NCBI GenBank assembly: GCA_015066805.1
Contig: SVNP01000004.1
Location: forward strand, 62,001-126,000
Source: Ruminococcus sp.
GTDB taxonomy: Bacteria > Bacillota > Clostridia > Oscillospirales > Ruminococcaceae
Length of the DNA stretch: 64,000 nucleotides
Direction: 5' to 3'
Each line of letters opens with the position of its first letter. Position 1 is the first letter of the stretch. The notes under the pieces are model-generated. The model was not told the origin of the DNA and did no database searches. It saw only the letters and a list, made by a program, of their open reading frames with translations. The translations under genes were made by a program, and so were the position numbers. This document shows, one piece after another, positions 10,685 to 21,000 of the stretch.

Positions 10685-11241
10685 AATAAGCCCTCCTTTT
10701 TCAAAAATGCTTGTAAACGGTTACGGGTGCGGTGCAGCGATACTTTTACCTTGCTTTCGCCAATATGGTTGATTGCAGCGATCTGTGCCACGGTATACAG
10801 ATATCCGTAACGCTGCATAAAGAGCCTGGCGGCTTCCGGGGATTGACTCTGCAAAAAACGGTTAATGGCTGCAATCAGTTCTTTCTGTTCCACCGCCGCG
10901 TGAACATCTTCGGCGGAAGCAAGGCACTCCTGCAATTCTTCCAGAGCAGCAGCGGTTTGTCCGGCACCTCGTTTCTGTGCCGAGGATTTTTCAAACCGAT
11001 TGAAAGCCAGCCGACGCACAATGGTGCAAAAATAAGCATACAGTGATTGCGGTCTGGCAGGCGGAACAGCATTCCATAATCGCAGCAGGGCATCGTTGAG
11101 GCATTCTTCGGCCTCCTGTCTGCTGCCTAGGATCCGTTGTGCAAGCTCCCGCCCATGGCTGCCGTATTTTTGCGATACAGCCTGTAAAGCCTGTTCATCC
11201 CGCTGTATCAGCATTGCAATGATAGCCTCATCCTGCAGCAT
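10681..11241 (-). CDS. ECF-type RNA polymerase sigma factor
   Basis: MLQDEAIIAMLIQRDEQALQAVSQKYG..., AEECLNDALLRLWNAVPP, AQIAAINHIGESKVKVSLHRTRNRLQAFLKKEGLL. Confidence 0.85.
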   Translation of the reverse strand: MLQDEAIIAMLIQRDEQALQAVSQKYGSHGRELAQRILGSRQEAEECLNDALLRLWNAVPPARPQSLYAYFCTIVRRLAFNRFEKSSAQKRGAGQTAAALEELQECLASAEDVHAAVEQKELIAAINRFLQSQSPEAARLFMQRYGYLYTVAQIAAINHIGESKVKVSLHRTRNRLQAFLKKEGLL

Positions 11242-11311
11242 ACACATCCCCCCTTTACTGATTAAGACCGGATTTGCCATTCTTTGGTTACATCTGATTT
11301 TGAAAAAAAGG

Positions 11312-11358
11312 AAAACGCCTTTTTCCCTTTGCAGCAATGCGGTGGAAAAAGGCGTTTT
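11312..11358 (-). terminator. Intrinsic terminator downstream of the Spo0A_C-like gene
   Basis: Stem AAAACGCCTTTTTCC / GGAAAAAGGCGTTTT with T-run on the minus strand. Confidence 0.7.
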
Positions 11359-11371
11359 GCGTTTCTGCGCT

Positions 11372-11797
11372 TTACCAAAGATGCAGACGGATATATTCCG
11401 ATGCCCGCACCATAAATTCACGGTTACTGCATCGGTCCGGCTGCGGAATGATACATTGGTCGCTGTCGGTTGCACGGCCCAGCGCATGACGGATGGCACG
11501 TTCCACACAGCGTTCATTGGTGTGGAATTCCTGTGCCAGTTGCGGATAGCAGACCCGTGAGAGATTATCGAAAAAGTCCGGGTCTGCCATTGCGTGCAGC
11601 AATGCCGAGCGCAGATACCGATAGCCCAGCAAATGGGGGTACAACCCGTGCTTCAGCAAAAAATCGCTGATCATGCACACTTGGCTGATATCCGGTCGGT
11701 GGGTGTCGGTTGCAGAGCTGCAACCGGAACTGCTGTCCGCATAGGTTGCGGTGTACGATTCTTTTTCGATTTGCTTGTGAATTGCTTGCATTTGCAT
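11372..11797 (-). CDS. Stand-alone Spo0A C-terminal (DNA-binding) domain protein
   Basis: ISDFLLKHGLYPHLLGYRYLRSALL...CYPQLAQEFHTNERCVERAIRHAL matches the Spo0A_C fold signature; no receiver domain. Confidence 0.85.
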   Translation of the reverse strand: MQMQAIHKQIEKESYTATYADSSSGCSSATDTHRPDISQVCMISDFLLKHGLYPHLLGYRYLRSALLHAMADPDFFDNLSRVCYPQLAQEFHTNERCVERAIRHALGRATDSDQCIIPQPDRCSNREFMVRASEYIRLHLW

Positions 11798-11903
11798 TGT
11801 TTTTCCTGTCCTTTCGTTCTTCAGAAATTCCAAACAGCAAATTGCAGCAATACGATCCGTGGGCATTTCTGCCCCATAACCTGTAGGGTCACTCTTCCTG
11901 CTT

Positions 11904-11932
11904 ATTGTACTTCTTTTTATGATCAATGTCAA
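11904..11932 (-). promoter_or_regulatory. Promoter of the Spo0A_C-like gene
   Basis: Minus strand TTGACA-N17-TACAAT, with TGTCGAA immediately upstream of -35. Confidence 0.75.
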
Positions 11933-11935
11933 TAG

Positions 11936-11988
11936 ATTCGACATTTTTCGATTTTTCTTTTGGCGGCTGTACCAATATTTTGTCGAAA
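11936..11988. promoter_or_regulatory. Pair of 0A-box-like sites (inverted)
   Basis: TTCGACA at 11937-11943 and TTGTCGAAA at 11980-11988; 0A-box core TGTCGAA. Confidence 0.55.
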
Positions 11989-12160
11989 AAATGCACCGCT
12001 TTTGTAAAGCTGAGAGTATCTGCCACAAAGAGGTCCCCCTAAAAAGGCTACGGCAGAAACTCGAAGCAACAAAATTACAATTTTCACTCGAATCCGGCGC
12101 TTTTGCAACAGATTCCCACATAGATTCGTGAAAATATCATAAAAAGGGTCGGAAACATCA

Positions 12161-12189
12161 TTGAAAATTCTCTCCAAATCATCTATGAT
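12161..12189 (+). promoter_or_regulatory. Promoter for the GH26-dockerin-esterase gene
   Basis: TTGAAA-N17-TATGAT. Confidence 0.6.
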
Positions 12190-12280
12190 ATAAACAAGGA
12201 CACAGCATGACACAGGGGCATCCGAACACGGTGCTATGCTGTGTACACAGAAATTTGTTTGGTCAGGGGAGGATCAAAAC

Positions 12281-14698
12281 ATGAAATGGAAACTGATTGC
12301 GGCTTGTACTGCATTTTGTTGTGCCGTAAGTGCTGTATCGGGCTTTGGGGCTTCGGCAGAGGATACCTATGAGTTTGAATCCGGCACCATCAGCGATGCA
12401 GGTGATAACGTAACCGAGGTACAGAATTACAGCGGTGCAAGCAATGGTAAAGTGGTTGCACTGCTGGATGGCGGTGATTCGGTCACGCTGCGTGTGGATG
12501 TGGCAACTGCCGGTGCATATACACTGGGCATTCGTTACAGCCAGCCCTTTGATGCCAACGGTAAGATCCAGAATGTAAAAGTCAACGGCAGCACAGTGGG
12601 AACCATCACCTGTGCCCAGACCGGTGAAAATCAGTTTAAAACCGCAGAGCTGACCGCATCTCTCAAAGCAGGCAGCAATACGGTCACCATTGAGGCTTCC
12701 TGGGGCTGGACGTATCTGGACAGCCTTTCGGTCACAGCCTTTACCTCCGGCGTTTCCGGTGCCAATGCGGAGCTGAGCAATCCCAATGCCACAGCGGAAA
12801 CCCAATCTCTGTATCGTTATTTGTGTGATACCTACGGTAATTATGTTCTGGCAGGTCAGCAGGAATCCACCTGGATGGGCAGCGAGAACTATGAGTTTGA
12901 TATCATCTACAACGCCAGCGGCAAATATCCCGTCATTCGTGGGCTGGATTACATGGGCGAGGATTTCGGCGGCTGTAACCGTCGTGCCAAGGATTGGTTT
13001 TCCCGCGGCGGTATCGTGACCATCTGCTGGCATTGCGGTGTGGATTTCAAAGGCAGCCATACGGAATCTCTGGCAGATACCCCCGATTGGAGCAAGCTGC
13101 TGACACCCGGTACCAACGAATACAACACCCTGATCGCAGGCATGGATAAGGGTGCTGCCGCACTGAAGGAGTTGCAGGATGCAGGTATCCCCGTGATCTG
13201 GCGGCCTTTCCATGAGTTTGACGGCGGCTGGTTCTGGTGGGGCAAAGGCGGCGGCGAAAACTTTGTCAAGCTCTGGCGGCTGATGTACGACCGCTACACC
13301 AACCATTGGGGTCTGAACAATCTCATCTGGAATCTTGGCTATTCCGGTGAGGTACGGGATGGCTGGTATCCCGGTGATGAGTACGTAGATATCATCGGTG
13401 CGGATACTTATGTGGATCACAACAATTCTCTGGTAAGCATCTATCACAAAACAGCCGCCGTGGCAGAAAAGCCCGTTTGTCTGCATGAAAACGGTCCCAT
13501 TCCCGATCCGCAGAAAATGCTGGAAGATGGCGCAAACTGGCTGTGGTTCATGACATGGCATACCTCCTTTATTGACAGCAACGCCATCAACACCAAAAGC
13601 TATCTGAATACCGTATATAATCATGAGCATCTGCTGACACTGGATGAGATCCCCGATGTTTACCATTATGCAGCGGCAGAGCCGGAACCTGTGCAGGGTG
13701 ATATCAATGCCGACGGAAAAGCAGATATGGCAGATGTCAAGCTGCTGCAGGCACATTTGGTAAACCGTTCTCTGCTGCAGGCTGCACAGGCCGGGGCTGC
13801 CGATATCAATAATGACAGCTTGCTGAACGCAGCAGATTTGACGCTGCTGAAGCGACTGGTGATGCAGCCGCAGAACAATACCGAACAGGAGATGACCCCC
13901 GAAGCCTATATGGAAATGGTGAAAGATCTGCCGGTGGGCCAAACCCCTGCATGGGTGCTGGAACAAAGATCCGGGGTGGATTACGGTGAGCTGCGTGCCT
14001 GTACCTACTGGTCTACCACCCGTGAAAGAGAAACCCCTGTGAATGTCCTGCTGCCTCCCGGCTATAACGAGAACGAAAAATACCCCGTATTTTACATGAT
14101 GCACGGCTATTATGATGACCAGAACTGGATGACACGTCCCGTGGTGGGCGTACAGAATATGCTGGGCAATCTGGTGGCCTCCGGGGAAGCCAAAAAGATG
14201 ATCATTGTGTTCCCCTATATCTATACCAGCAAGACCATGCCCTACGTTACAGGTATGGATTGGCAGAACAATCAGAACTATGACAATTTCATCTATGATC
14301 TCAACGCCGATCTCATGCCCTATATCGAAGCCAATTTTTCTGTGGCAACCGGCAGAGAAAATACTGCCATCAGCGGTTTTTCCATGGGCGGCAGAGAGTC
14401 CCTGTATATCGGCATGAAATGCGCGGATAAAATCGGCTTTGTGGGCTCTGTATGTACAGCCCCCGGTGTCACCGATCTGGTTCCCGAAGCGGAATTCGGA
14501 TTTTCTCCCATGCCTCAGCTCCTGATGATCAGTGCAGCGGTGAACGATGGTGTAGTAGGCACCAACCCCGAGTATTATCACAATCTTTACACCCGGAACG
14601 GCGTACCGCATCTCTGGAATCAGCTTCCCTACGGCGGCCATGATGCCAGCAGTGTAACGCCCCATCTGTACAACTTCATGCGTTGTATTTTCCAATAA
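12281..14698 (+). CDS. Secreted multimodular enzyme: CBM35-like + GH26 (mannanase-type) + dockerin + CE1-like esterase
   Basis: Signal peptide; GH26 motifs IPVIWRPFHEFDGGWFWWG and CLHENGP; dockerin GDINADGKADMADVKLLQ / ADINNDSLLNAADLTLLKR; esterase GFSMGGRESLYIG. Confidence 0.9.
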   Translation: MKWKLIAACTAFCCAVSAVSGFGASAEDTYEFESGTISDAGDNVTEVQNYSGASNGKVVALLDGGDSVTLRVDVATAGAYTLGIRYSQPFDANGKIQNVKVNGSTVGTITCAQTGENQFKTAELTASLKAGSNTVTIEASWGWTYLDSLSVTAFTSGVSGANAELSNPNATAETQSLYRYLCDTYGNYVLAGQQESTWMGSENYEFDIIYNASGKYPVIRGLDYMGEDFGGCNRRAKDWFSRGGIVTICWHCGVDFKGSHTESLADTPDWSKLLTPGTNEYNTLIAGMDKGAAALKELQDAGIPVIWRPFHEFDGGWFWWGKGGGENFVKLWRLMYDRYTNHWGLNNLIWNLGYSGEVRDGWYPGDEYVDIIGADTYVDHNNSLVSIYHKTAAVAEKPVCLHENGPIPDPQKMLEDGANWLWFMTWHTSFIDSNAINTKSYLNTVYNHEHLLTLDEIPDVYHYAAAEPEPVQGDINADGKADMADVKLLQAHLVNRSLLQAAQAGAADINNDSLLNAADLTLLKRLVMQPQNNTEQEMTPEAYMEMVKDLPVGQTPAWVLEQRSGVDYGELRACTYWSTTRERETPVNVLLPPGYNENEKYPVFYMMHGYYDDQNWMTRPVVGVQNMLGNLVASGEAKKMIIVFPYIYTSKTMPYVTGMDWQNNQNYDNFIYDLNADLMPYIEANFSVATGRENTAISGFSMGGRESLYIGMKCADKIGFVGSVCTAPGVTDLVPEAEFGFSPMPQLLMISAAVNDGVVGTNPEYYHNLYTRNGVPHLWNQLPYGGHDASSVTPHLYNFMRCIFQ

Positions 14699-14715
14699 AC
14701 CGTTTTTTCAAAAGG

Positions 14716-14750
14716 AGAGACTGTGCTGACAGCGGCACAGTCTCTTTTTA
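14716..14750 (+). terminator. Intrinsic terminator
   Basis: GAGACTGTGCTG-ACAG-CGGCACAGTCTCTTTTTATT. Confidence 0.75.
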
Positions 14751-14779
14751 TTGACAAATCAAATTGTTCGTGGTATACT
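14751..14779 (+). promoter_or_regulatory. Promoter upstream of the frameshifted regulator
   Basis: TTGACA-N17-TATACT. Confidence 0.7.
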
Positions 14780-14818
14780 GAATGCAGCACTATCATGAAT
14801 CAAGGGGGGGGAGAGTAT

Positions 14819-17043
14819 ATGCACGCACAAAGAAAACTGGGCGTTATCATGCCGTCTTTGGCTGATCCGTTGGATTATCAGCTTGTGGAAGGTATTTTTG
14901 ATGTTGCAAAGCCGCTGGGCTATGATGTTTTCATATATACCGGCATTTACAATTCCCATATTGATCTGCAGCAGGACAACTATATCCGTGGGCTGGAAAA
15001 TATCTACCGCCTGCCTGCCAAGCAGGATCTGGACGGTGTGCTGTTTGCGGCAGATCTGTTTCACAATCAGCCCGTTTTAGATGAGATTTACAGAGAATTG
15101 ATGCAAAGCAATATTCCCTGCCTTGTGCTGGGAGAAGCCTTGCTTCCGTTTGAAAATATTCAGCCGCGCCAGCAGGAGAGTATGTATCATATCACAAAGC
15201 ATATGATCGAAGTCCATGGCTGCAAAAAGATCTATTGTATTACGGGCATGGAAGGCAATGATGCCTCCGAGGAGCGGCTTGCGGGCTATCGGCAGGCTAT
15301 GTGCGAAGCCGGCCTGCCCATACCGGAAAACGGGATCCTTTACGGTTATTTCTGGAAGGATGTTCCCGAACAGATCGGGCAGCAGATCGCCACAGGGCTG
15401 CTTCCCAGATCCGATGCCGTTGTTTGTGCCAGTGATATCATGGCAGCCGCTCTTTGCCATTCCCTACAGGAGAACGGTATTGCCGTCCCCGATGAGATCA
15501 AAGTAACAGGCTATGACGGCGGTTGGGATGCATGGCTCCACCAACCGAGAATTACCACCGTGGAAGGCCGTGACCGTCAATATGGTGCCGATGCGGTGCT
15601 GATGCTTCATGAAATGATCACAGGAACCGCATATGGCTTTGCAGAGCAGAAGCAAACGCTGCGCTTTGGAGAAAGCTGCGGCTGTGATCCCACAAAAATC
15701 GCCCATACATCCCCGTCGGCAGTGGATGCGTATTTCCGTGCCCGTGTGCGGAATCAGGCATTGAAGCGTACATTCCTTGCATCGGATCTGTTTGCACAGA
15801 CAGGCGGTGCGGCTTCCCTGAATGACTGGGTGACAAAAATCGACCGTGTGGGTCATGTGCTGCAGAACTGGCGTTGGCTGGATGTTTGTCTGTGCGAGGA
15901 CTGGTGCATGGATTTTGAACATCCCGAGCAATTCCGACAAACAGGCTTCTCTGACACCATGCTCCTTGCCCTTTCCAAACGGCATGGTGTCAATGCCAAA
16001 GACCAGTTTGTGTTTGATACCCATGAGATCCTGCCGGCTCTGCGGGAACCCCATGAGCCTATGCTGGTCCTCATAACCTCTCTGCACGCCATGGACAGGT
16101 CTTCGGCTATCTGGCAAGTGCATACTGCAAACCCGAAGATGTGGAGCCTGACGAATACTACACCAATTGGTGTGATGCCGCAGCTCACGGTCTGTACCAG
16201 CTCCAGCAGGCGCTGTACAGTGGGTATCGCCGTGACCGGATGGCCATTCTTTCTACCCATGATCCGGAAACGGGCTTGTATAACAAGCGTGGTCTGGCAG
16301 AGCATCTCCATGATATTCTGCACCGCTGTACCAAAATCGGCAAAGCACCTCTGCTCATCACCATGAGCATTGCGGAAACGCAGACTACAGGTTATTCGGC
16401 CGAGCTGCTTTTTGCCAACGCATTGCGTGATACGCTGCCCGAGTACGCCTTTTGTGCCCGATTGCAGCAGAAAATCTTTGGCCTGATCTTACCCGTAGAG
16501 CGCAGCAGCTCCGATGAGGAAGCATCCGAAAATCATATCCGTCTCATTGAGCATCGAATGCAGCACCTGACAGGTCAGGCGGTACAGCAGCTTCCCATGA
16601 TCGTCGTAGTGCGGCAGCGGGTGCAGTCCGAATCACCGGCAGAGCTGTTGGAGATGGTGGAGCAGGCTGAGCAGGCGGTAAAGGAACGTGTCTCCGTGGA
16701 ATCGGGCTATTATCCCGATAATAAGGAGCAGTTGTATCGGCTGCGGAATGATATTATGACCAAGCCCCAATTGGATTGGAACATTACAGATATCGCAAAG
16801 TCTGTGGGTATCAGCCGCAGTTATTTTCAGCGGTTGTACCGTCAGCAGTTTTCTGTCAGTTGTATGGATGACATCATTGCAGCCCGTATGAAAAAAGCCT
16901 GTCAACTGCTGCAATATACCGATATGCGTATTCAGGAGATCGCCATACAGTGCGGCTATAGAAACGAATCTCACTTTATGCGCCAGTTCAAGGAAAAATG
17001 CGGCGTTACGGCTCTGCAATACCGTAAAGAGCATAAGCTGTAA
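14819..17043 (+). pseudogene. LacI-type PBP1 / degenerate GGDEF / AraC regulator, apparently frameshifted near 16085-16100
   Basis: Frame 2 encodes MHAQRKLGVIMPSLADPLDYQLVEGI... and frame 1 continues with GQVFGYLASAYCKPEDVEPDEYY...DPETGLYNKRG...AraC HTH; intact single-ORF homolog at 24063..26204. Confidence 0.75.
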
Positions 17044-17083
17044 ACCAAAAGCCCGTCTGTGGTCTGACACAGACGGGCTTTAT

Positions 17084-17878
17084 TTATGCACGGATCTCAT
17101 CCAGCAGGCTTTGAGGGGATTGCCCGATGAATCGTGTAAACTGTTCCGAAAACTCCGCTTCACCGGCATAGCCGCAAAGCTGGGCGATTTCCTCCACAGT
17201 CTGGTTCTCGGAGCGATGCTGACGCATCTGTCCGGCAATAAACTGCATTCTGGTTGCGATCAGGTCATCCGCAAAGGTGCTGCCGTTTGTTTCGGCATAG
17301 CGGGCATAAAATACTTCTTCGGAAAGCCCAAGATCATCCGCAAAGCGAGCCGCCTCAAAGGGCTCAAAGGGCTTGCGGAAAATAAAGTCCTTGATCTGCA
17401 GCAACTGATCGGTTGCAGAGTCGGTTTTAGGTACGATCTGCAGATGCAGAAGCTGTTCATGCAGACGATACAGCAGCATTCTGAAGTGCAGATTGGTCAT
17501 TTCCTCACGGTGCGGCCGTGCAGAATAATACTCTAAGCAGATGGTACGCAGGATCTTGGAGATCTCGGTGCCCTTTGGCAGTGCCACGGGTGTATTCAGA
17601 GGAATATGCAGCCTCTGCAGCAAAGCCTCCTCAACAGCATCAGGAGCAAAATGCATCCAGTCATCGCAGTATTCCTTGCCATTTGCAGCGTATTTCTGAT
17701 ATGCTTCGGGGGTATACAAAATCCAGGTATAGGGCGGGAACTCCCGCATTTCGCCATCCACGGCAATTCTGCACGGCGATTTGATCAGCAAAAAGACCCA
17801 GTCGCCTGCACCGTTGGGGCGTTCATTGCTAAAATCGGCACTGTGTATGGAGTGCCAACCGATTTCATCCATACGCAT
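17084..17878 (-). CDS. AraC family transcriptional regulator
   Basis: MRMDEIGWHSIHSADF..., C-terminal AraC-like HTH NQTVEEIAQLCGYAGEAEFSEQFTRFIGQSPQSLLDEIRA. Confidence 0.85.
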   Translation of the reverse strand: MRMDEIGWHSIHSADFSNERPNGAGDWVFLLIKSPCRIAVDGEMREFPPYTWILYTPEAYQKYAANGKEYCDDWMHFAPDAVEEALLQRLHIPLNTPVALPKGTEISKILRTICLEYYSARPHREEMTNLHFRMLLYRLHEQLLHLQIVPKTDSATDQLLQIKDFIFRKPFEPFEAARFADDLGLSEEVFYARYAETNGSTFADDLIATRMQFIAGQMRQHRSENQTVEEIAQLCGYAGEAEFSEQFTRFIGQSPQSLLDEIRA

Positions 17879-18007
17879 ACTGTTCAACTCCTTTGTTACA
17901 TCATACCATATTCCAAGGCAGATTGTCAATAGTGAATCGCACAACAGCACAGCGGTCGGAATCTGCATTCCGACCGCTGCAGCTTTCAGATCTTGGGAAA
18001 CCTTTGG

Positions 18008-21000
18008 TCACGCTTTGAAAATATATTGAACAAAGGTGTACATATGGGGACGAATGGATCTGCCCACATGATCGCCGCCCTGTACATAGTGCCAGACATG
18101 ATCCACCCCGTTCTGTACCAGCAGATCATGATAACCGGCAGGGGTCTGGTACACCACATTATCATCGGAGCCGGCAGTGATCATCAGCAGATAGGGCTTT
18201 GCATCTCCGAAACGGAACTGATTTGCAGCTATCAGACCGGGAGCCACACCGGGGGCAGGACACATGGCACCCACATAACCGAACAGATCGGGACGGGAAA
18301 AACCAATGAACAGAGATTCTCTGCCGCCCATGGAGCCGCCTGTGATAGCAGTGTTTTCGGGGCCTGTGAGGATGGAGTAATTCTGCTCCATATAGGGCAT
18401 GATCTCTTTTACCAGCAGATTGATAAAGTTATCGTAGGCTGCATTGTTGGCATCATCCATGCCGGAGCATTTATCCTGCGTCGCACTGGCATAAACATCG
18501 GGGAAAACCACGATCATCTCTTCGGCATCCCCGGCGGCAATGGCATTGCCTACAATGTAGCGGATCCGCAGGGAAGCATCGCCCATTTCGGTCATGGTGT
18601 ATTCATCGCCGCCGTAACCGTGAAGCACATACAGCACAGGGTATTTTTTCTCGGAGGAATAACCGGCAGGCAGCAGCACGTTAAAGCTCTTATTGCGCTT
18701 GCAAACCTCGGAGTAGATGGTCTTATGCTCATAGGTACCGTATTGTACGCCTGCATTTTCGGCAGTGGAATACCCCGGCTCCTGATGTACCAGTACGCTG
18801 CGGACTTCGTTCATCAGCTCGGCAGCGGATGCAAATTTTCTGTCGGAACCGTTCTGCATCAGATGACGCTTCAGCAGGGTCAGATCAATGGCATTGAGCT
18901 TGCCGTTGCTGTCCATATCTGCCGCCTTGGCATTGGGCAGAGTTTTGGTCAGCACCAGCAGATACCGCTGCAGCTCTACAGCATCGGCAACAGAGCATTT
19001 ACCGTCAGCGTTTACATCACCGATGGTAGGTTCAGCAGGTGTGATGATAAATTTCTGACCGTCACCGCCCCAGTATTCCCACTGGCAGATATTAGCACCT
19101 GCTTCCGTGCTGATGTTGTACACATCAGCGCAGCCCTTGCAGCCGGAAGCAGCCGTCAGCAGCGCATAGGTATCATTGCCTTCCTTTACAATGCGGAATT
19201 TCTGGGAGAGATCGCCGCCTGCATCTGCCAACAGAATATCCGCACCGTTTTCACCGCTGCCGTTGGCAACAGTAAGAGCCTTGCCTTCTGCATTGCAGAT
19301 GGTATACCAGCCGTCATCGGTCTGTCTGATCTCCCATACCTGCTTTGCGAGATTCTGTTCTGCGCTGCCGCCGTTGATGGCAGAGCTTGCGTTGATATAC
19401 AGATCGCTGTTGATGTTCTGAATGGTATAGGTACCGTTCTCCAGCGGAGTCAGGTCTACCACATCCGCTGCACGGTCGTAAGCAGCCTTTTTGCTGCCCC
19501 AGATGCAGGTGTTGTTGCCGGTTGCGGTAAAGGTCATGCGCTGGGTCATAGCAGCAGATTCATCCGCCTGTACCAGAAATGCACCCTTGTAAGTCACACC
19601 GCCGTAGGTAATGCTCATGTAAGGGGAACCGCTTCGCATCATCCAGGTGCCGTTTGCCGCACCGGATACGGTACCGTCTGCATTCAGGGAGATGGTCTTG
19701 GGCTTTTCCACATCGGCAGATTTTTCATTTTCAAACCGCTGATTCAGGGTGTGGAAGATGAAGTCGTATTCACCCACAACAGCCTCCATGCCGTGTCCCG
19801 TTTCCGAGAGAGTCTCACCGGCGTACTCATAGGGAGCAGCAGTAATCCAGCCGTCCTCATTCATGATCAGTTGGTGTGTTCTCACCTCATGGAAGCCGTA
19901 AGGATCATCAAACTTGGTGTGGTACACCACATAGAGCTTGCCGTCATCATCCATCAGTGCGGAGTTGTGACCCTGTGCCTTAAAGGGACGGTCATTGCAG
20001 CCCCACTGATAGTTGCTCATGAGTCTTTCACCCACATTGCCGCCGATGTTATCACCGCCGCGGGGGAAGATCGCGCTGTTGCCGTTCTGATCCACATAGG
20101 GTCCCTGGGGATTCTCGCTGCGGAAGACACGCATATTGTATCCGCCGTTGGAATTGAAGAAGCCGTAGGAAACAAACAGATAATAATAACCCTTTTCCGC
20201 ACCGGGAGCCTTCATGTATTCGATATAAGGGCCTTCACCGGATACATAATTGCCGCCGGCCACCTTCAGACCCATATATGCATCGGAAACATTTGCCCTG
20301 GTTTCATAGGTCACGGAGTAATCACGCAGACCGGTCTTTTCATCCAGCTCCAGCATATACAATCCGCCAAACCAGGAGCCGTACACCATATGGAGCTGTC
20401 CGTTTTCATCATAGAACACAGCAGGGTCAATGGCGTTGGTGCCGTATGCGGCATTCCAGGAGCCGTTTGTCAGATATCGCCCGATGTCGGGATTCTGCCC
20501 CAGTACACGGGGGACATCGGTGTCATTCACATTGTTGACAGCATTGTTGGTAAAGCCGGAATACACAATGCTTCCCTGATAAGTATACGGGCCGTCAATG
20601 TGGTCGGCAGTGCAAAGCACCACAGAAGAATTCCACACCTGACCGTTGACACTGAGATACATACAGTATTTGCCCATTGCAGGGTTGTAAATGATATCCG
20701 GTGCCCACATATTGCCGGCCAGATTGTACCCGTTTGTGGTATTGGACCACTTTTCGGGGATGCTGAGATCTGCGTAGATGTTTTTGAAGAACGTGGTGTT
20801 GGTGGAACCCAGATTGGAGTTCGCCGCCGATTGCCAGTTCATCAGATCGGAGGAACGTGCTGCGCCCAGATGAGAGCCGATGATGTAATAGCCGCCATCC
20901 TGCAGCTTTACAATGGAAGGATCGTGTACCGAAGCACGGGTGAAATTACCTGCTGCCGCCATCTGTTCAGGCAGTGCGGAAACGCCGCCAAACGCCATAC

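Noticed and set aside
12263-14695. 810-aa minus-strand ORF
   Set aside because: Antisense shadow of the GH26-dockerin-esterase gene; no recognisable domains.
16085-16100. Programmed ribosomal frameshift in the PBP1-GGDEF-AraC regulator
   Set aside because: No slippery heptamer or obvious stimulatory structure at the junction; deletion or sequence error is more parsimonious.
17951-17978. Perfect hairpin AGCGGTCGGAATCTGCATTCCGACCGCT
   Set aside because: Most likely a structured 3' end of the GH43 gene transcript; no T-tract, and too little evidence to call a regulatory RNA.
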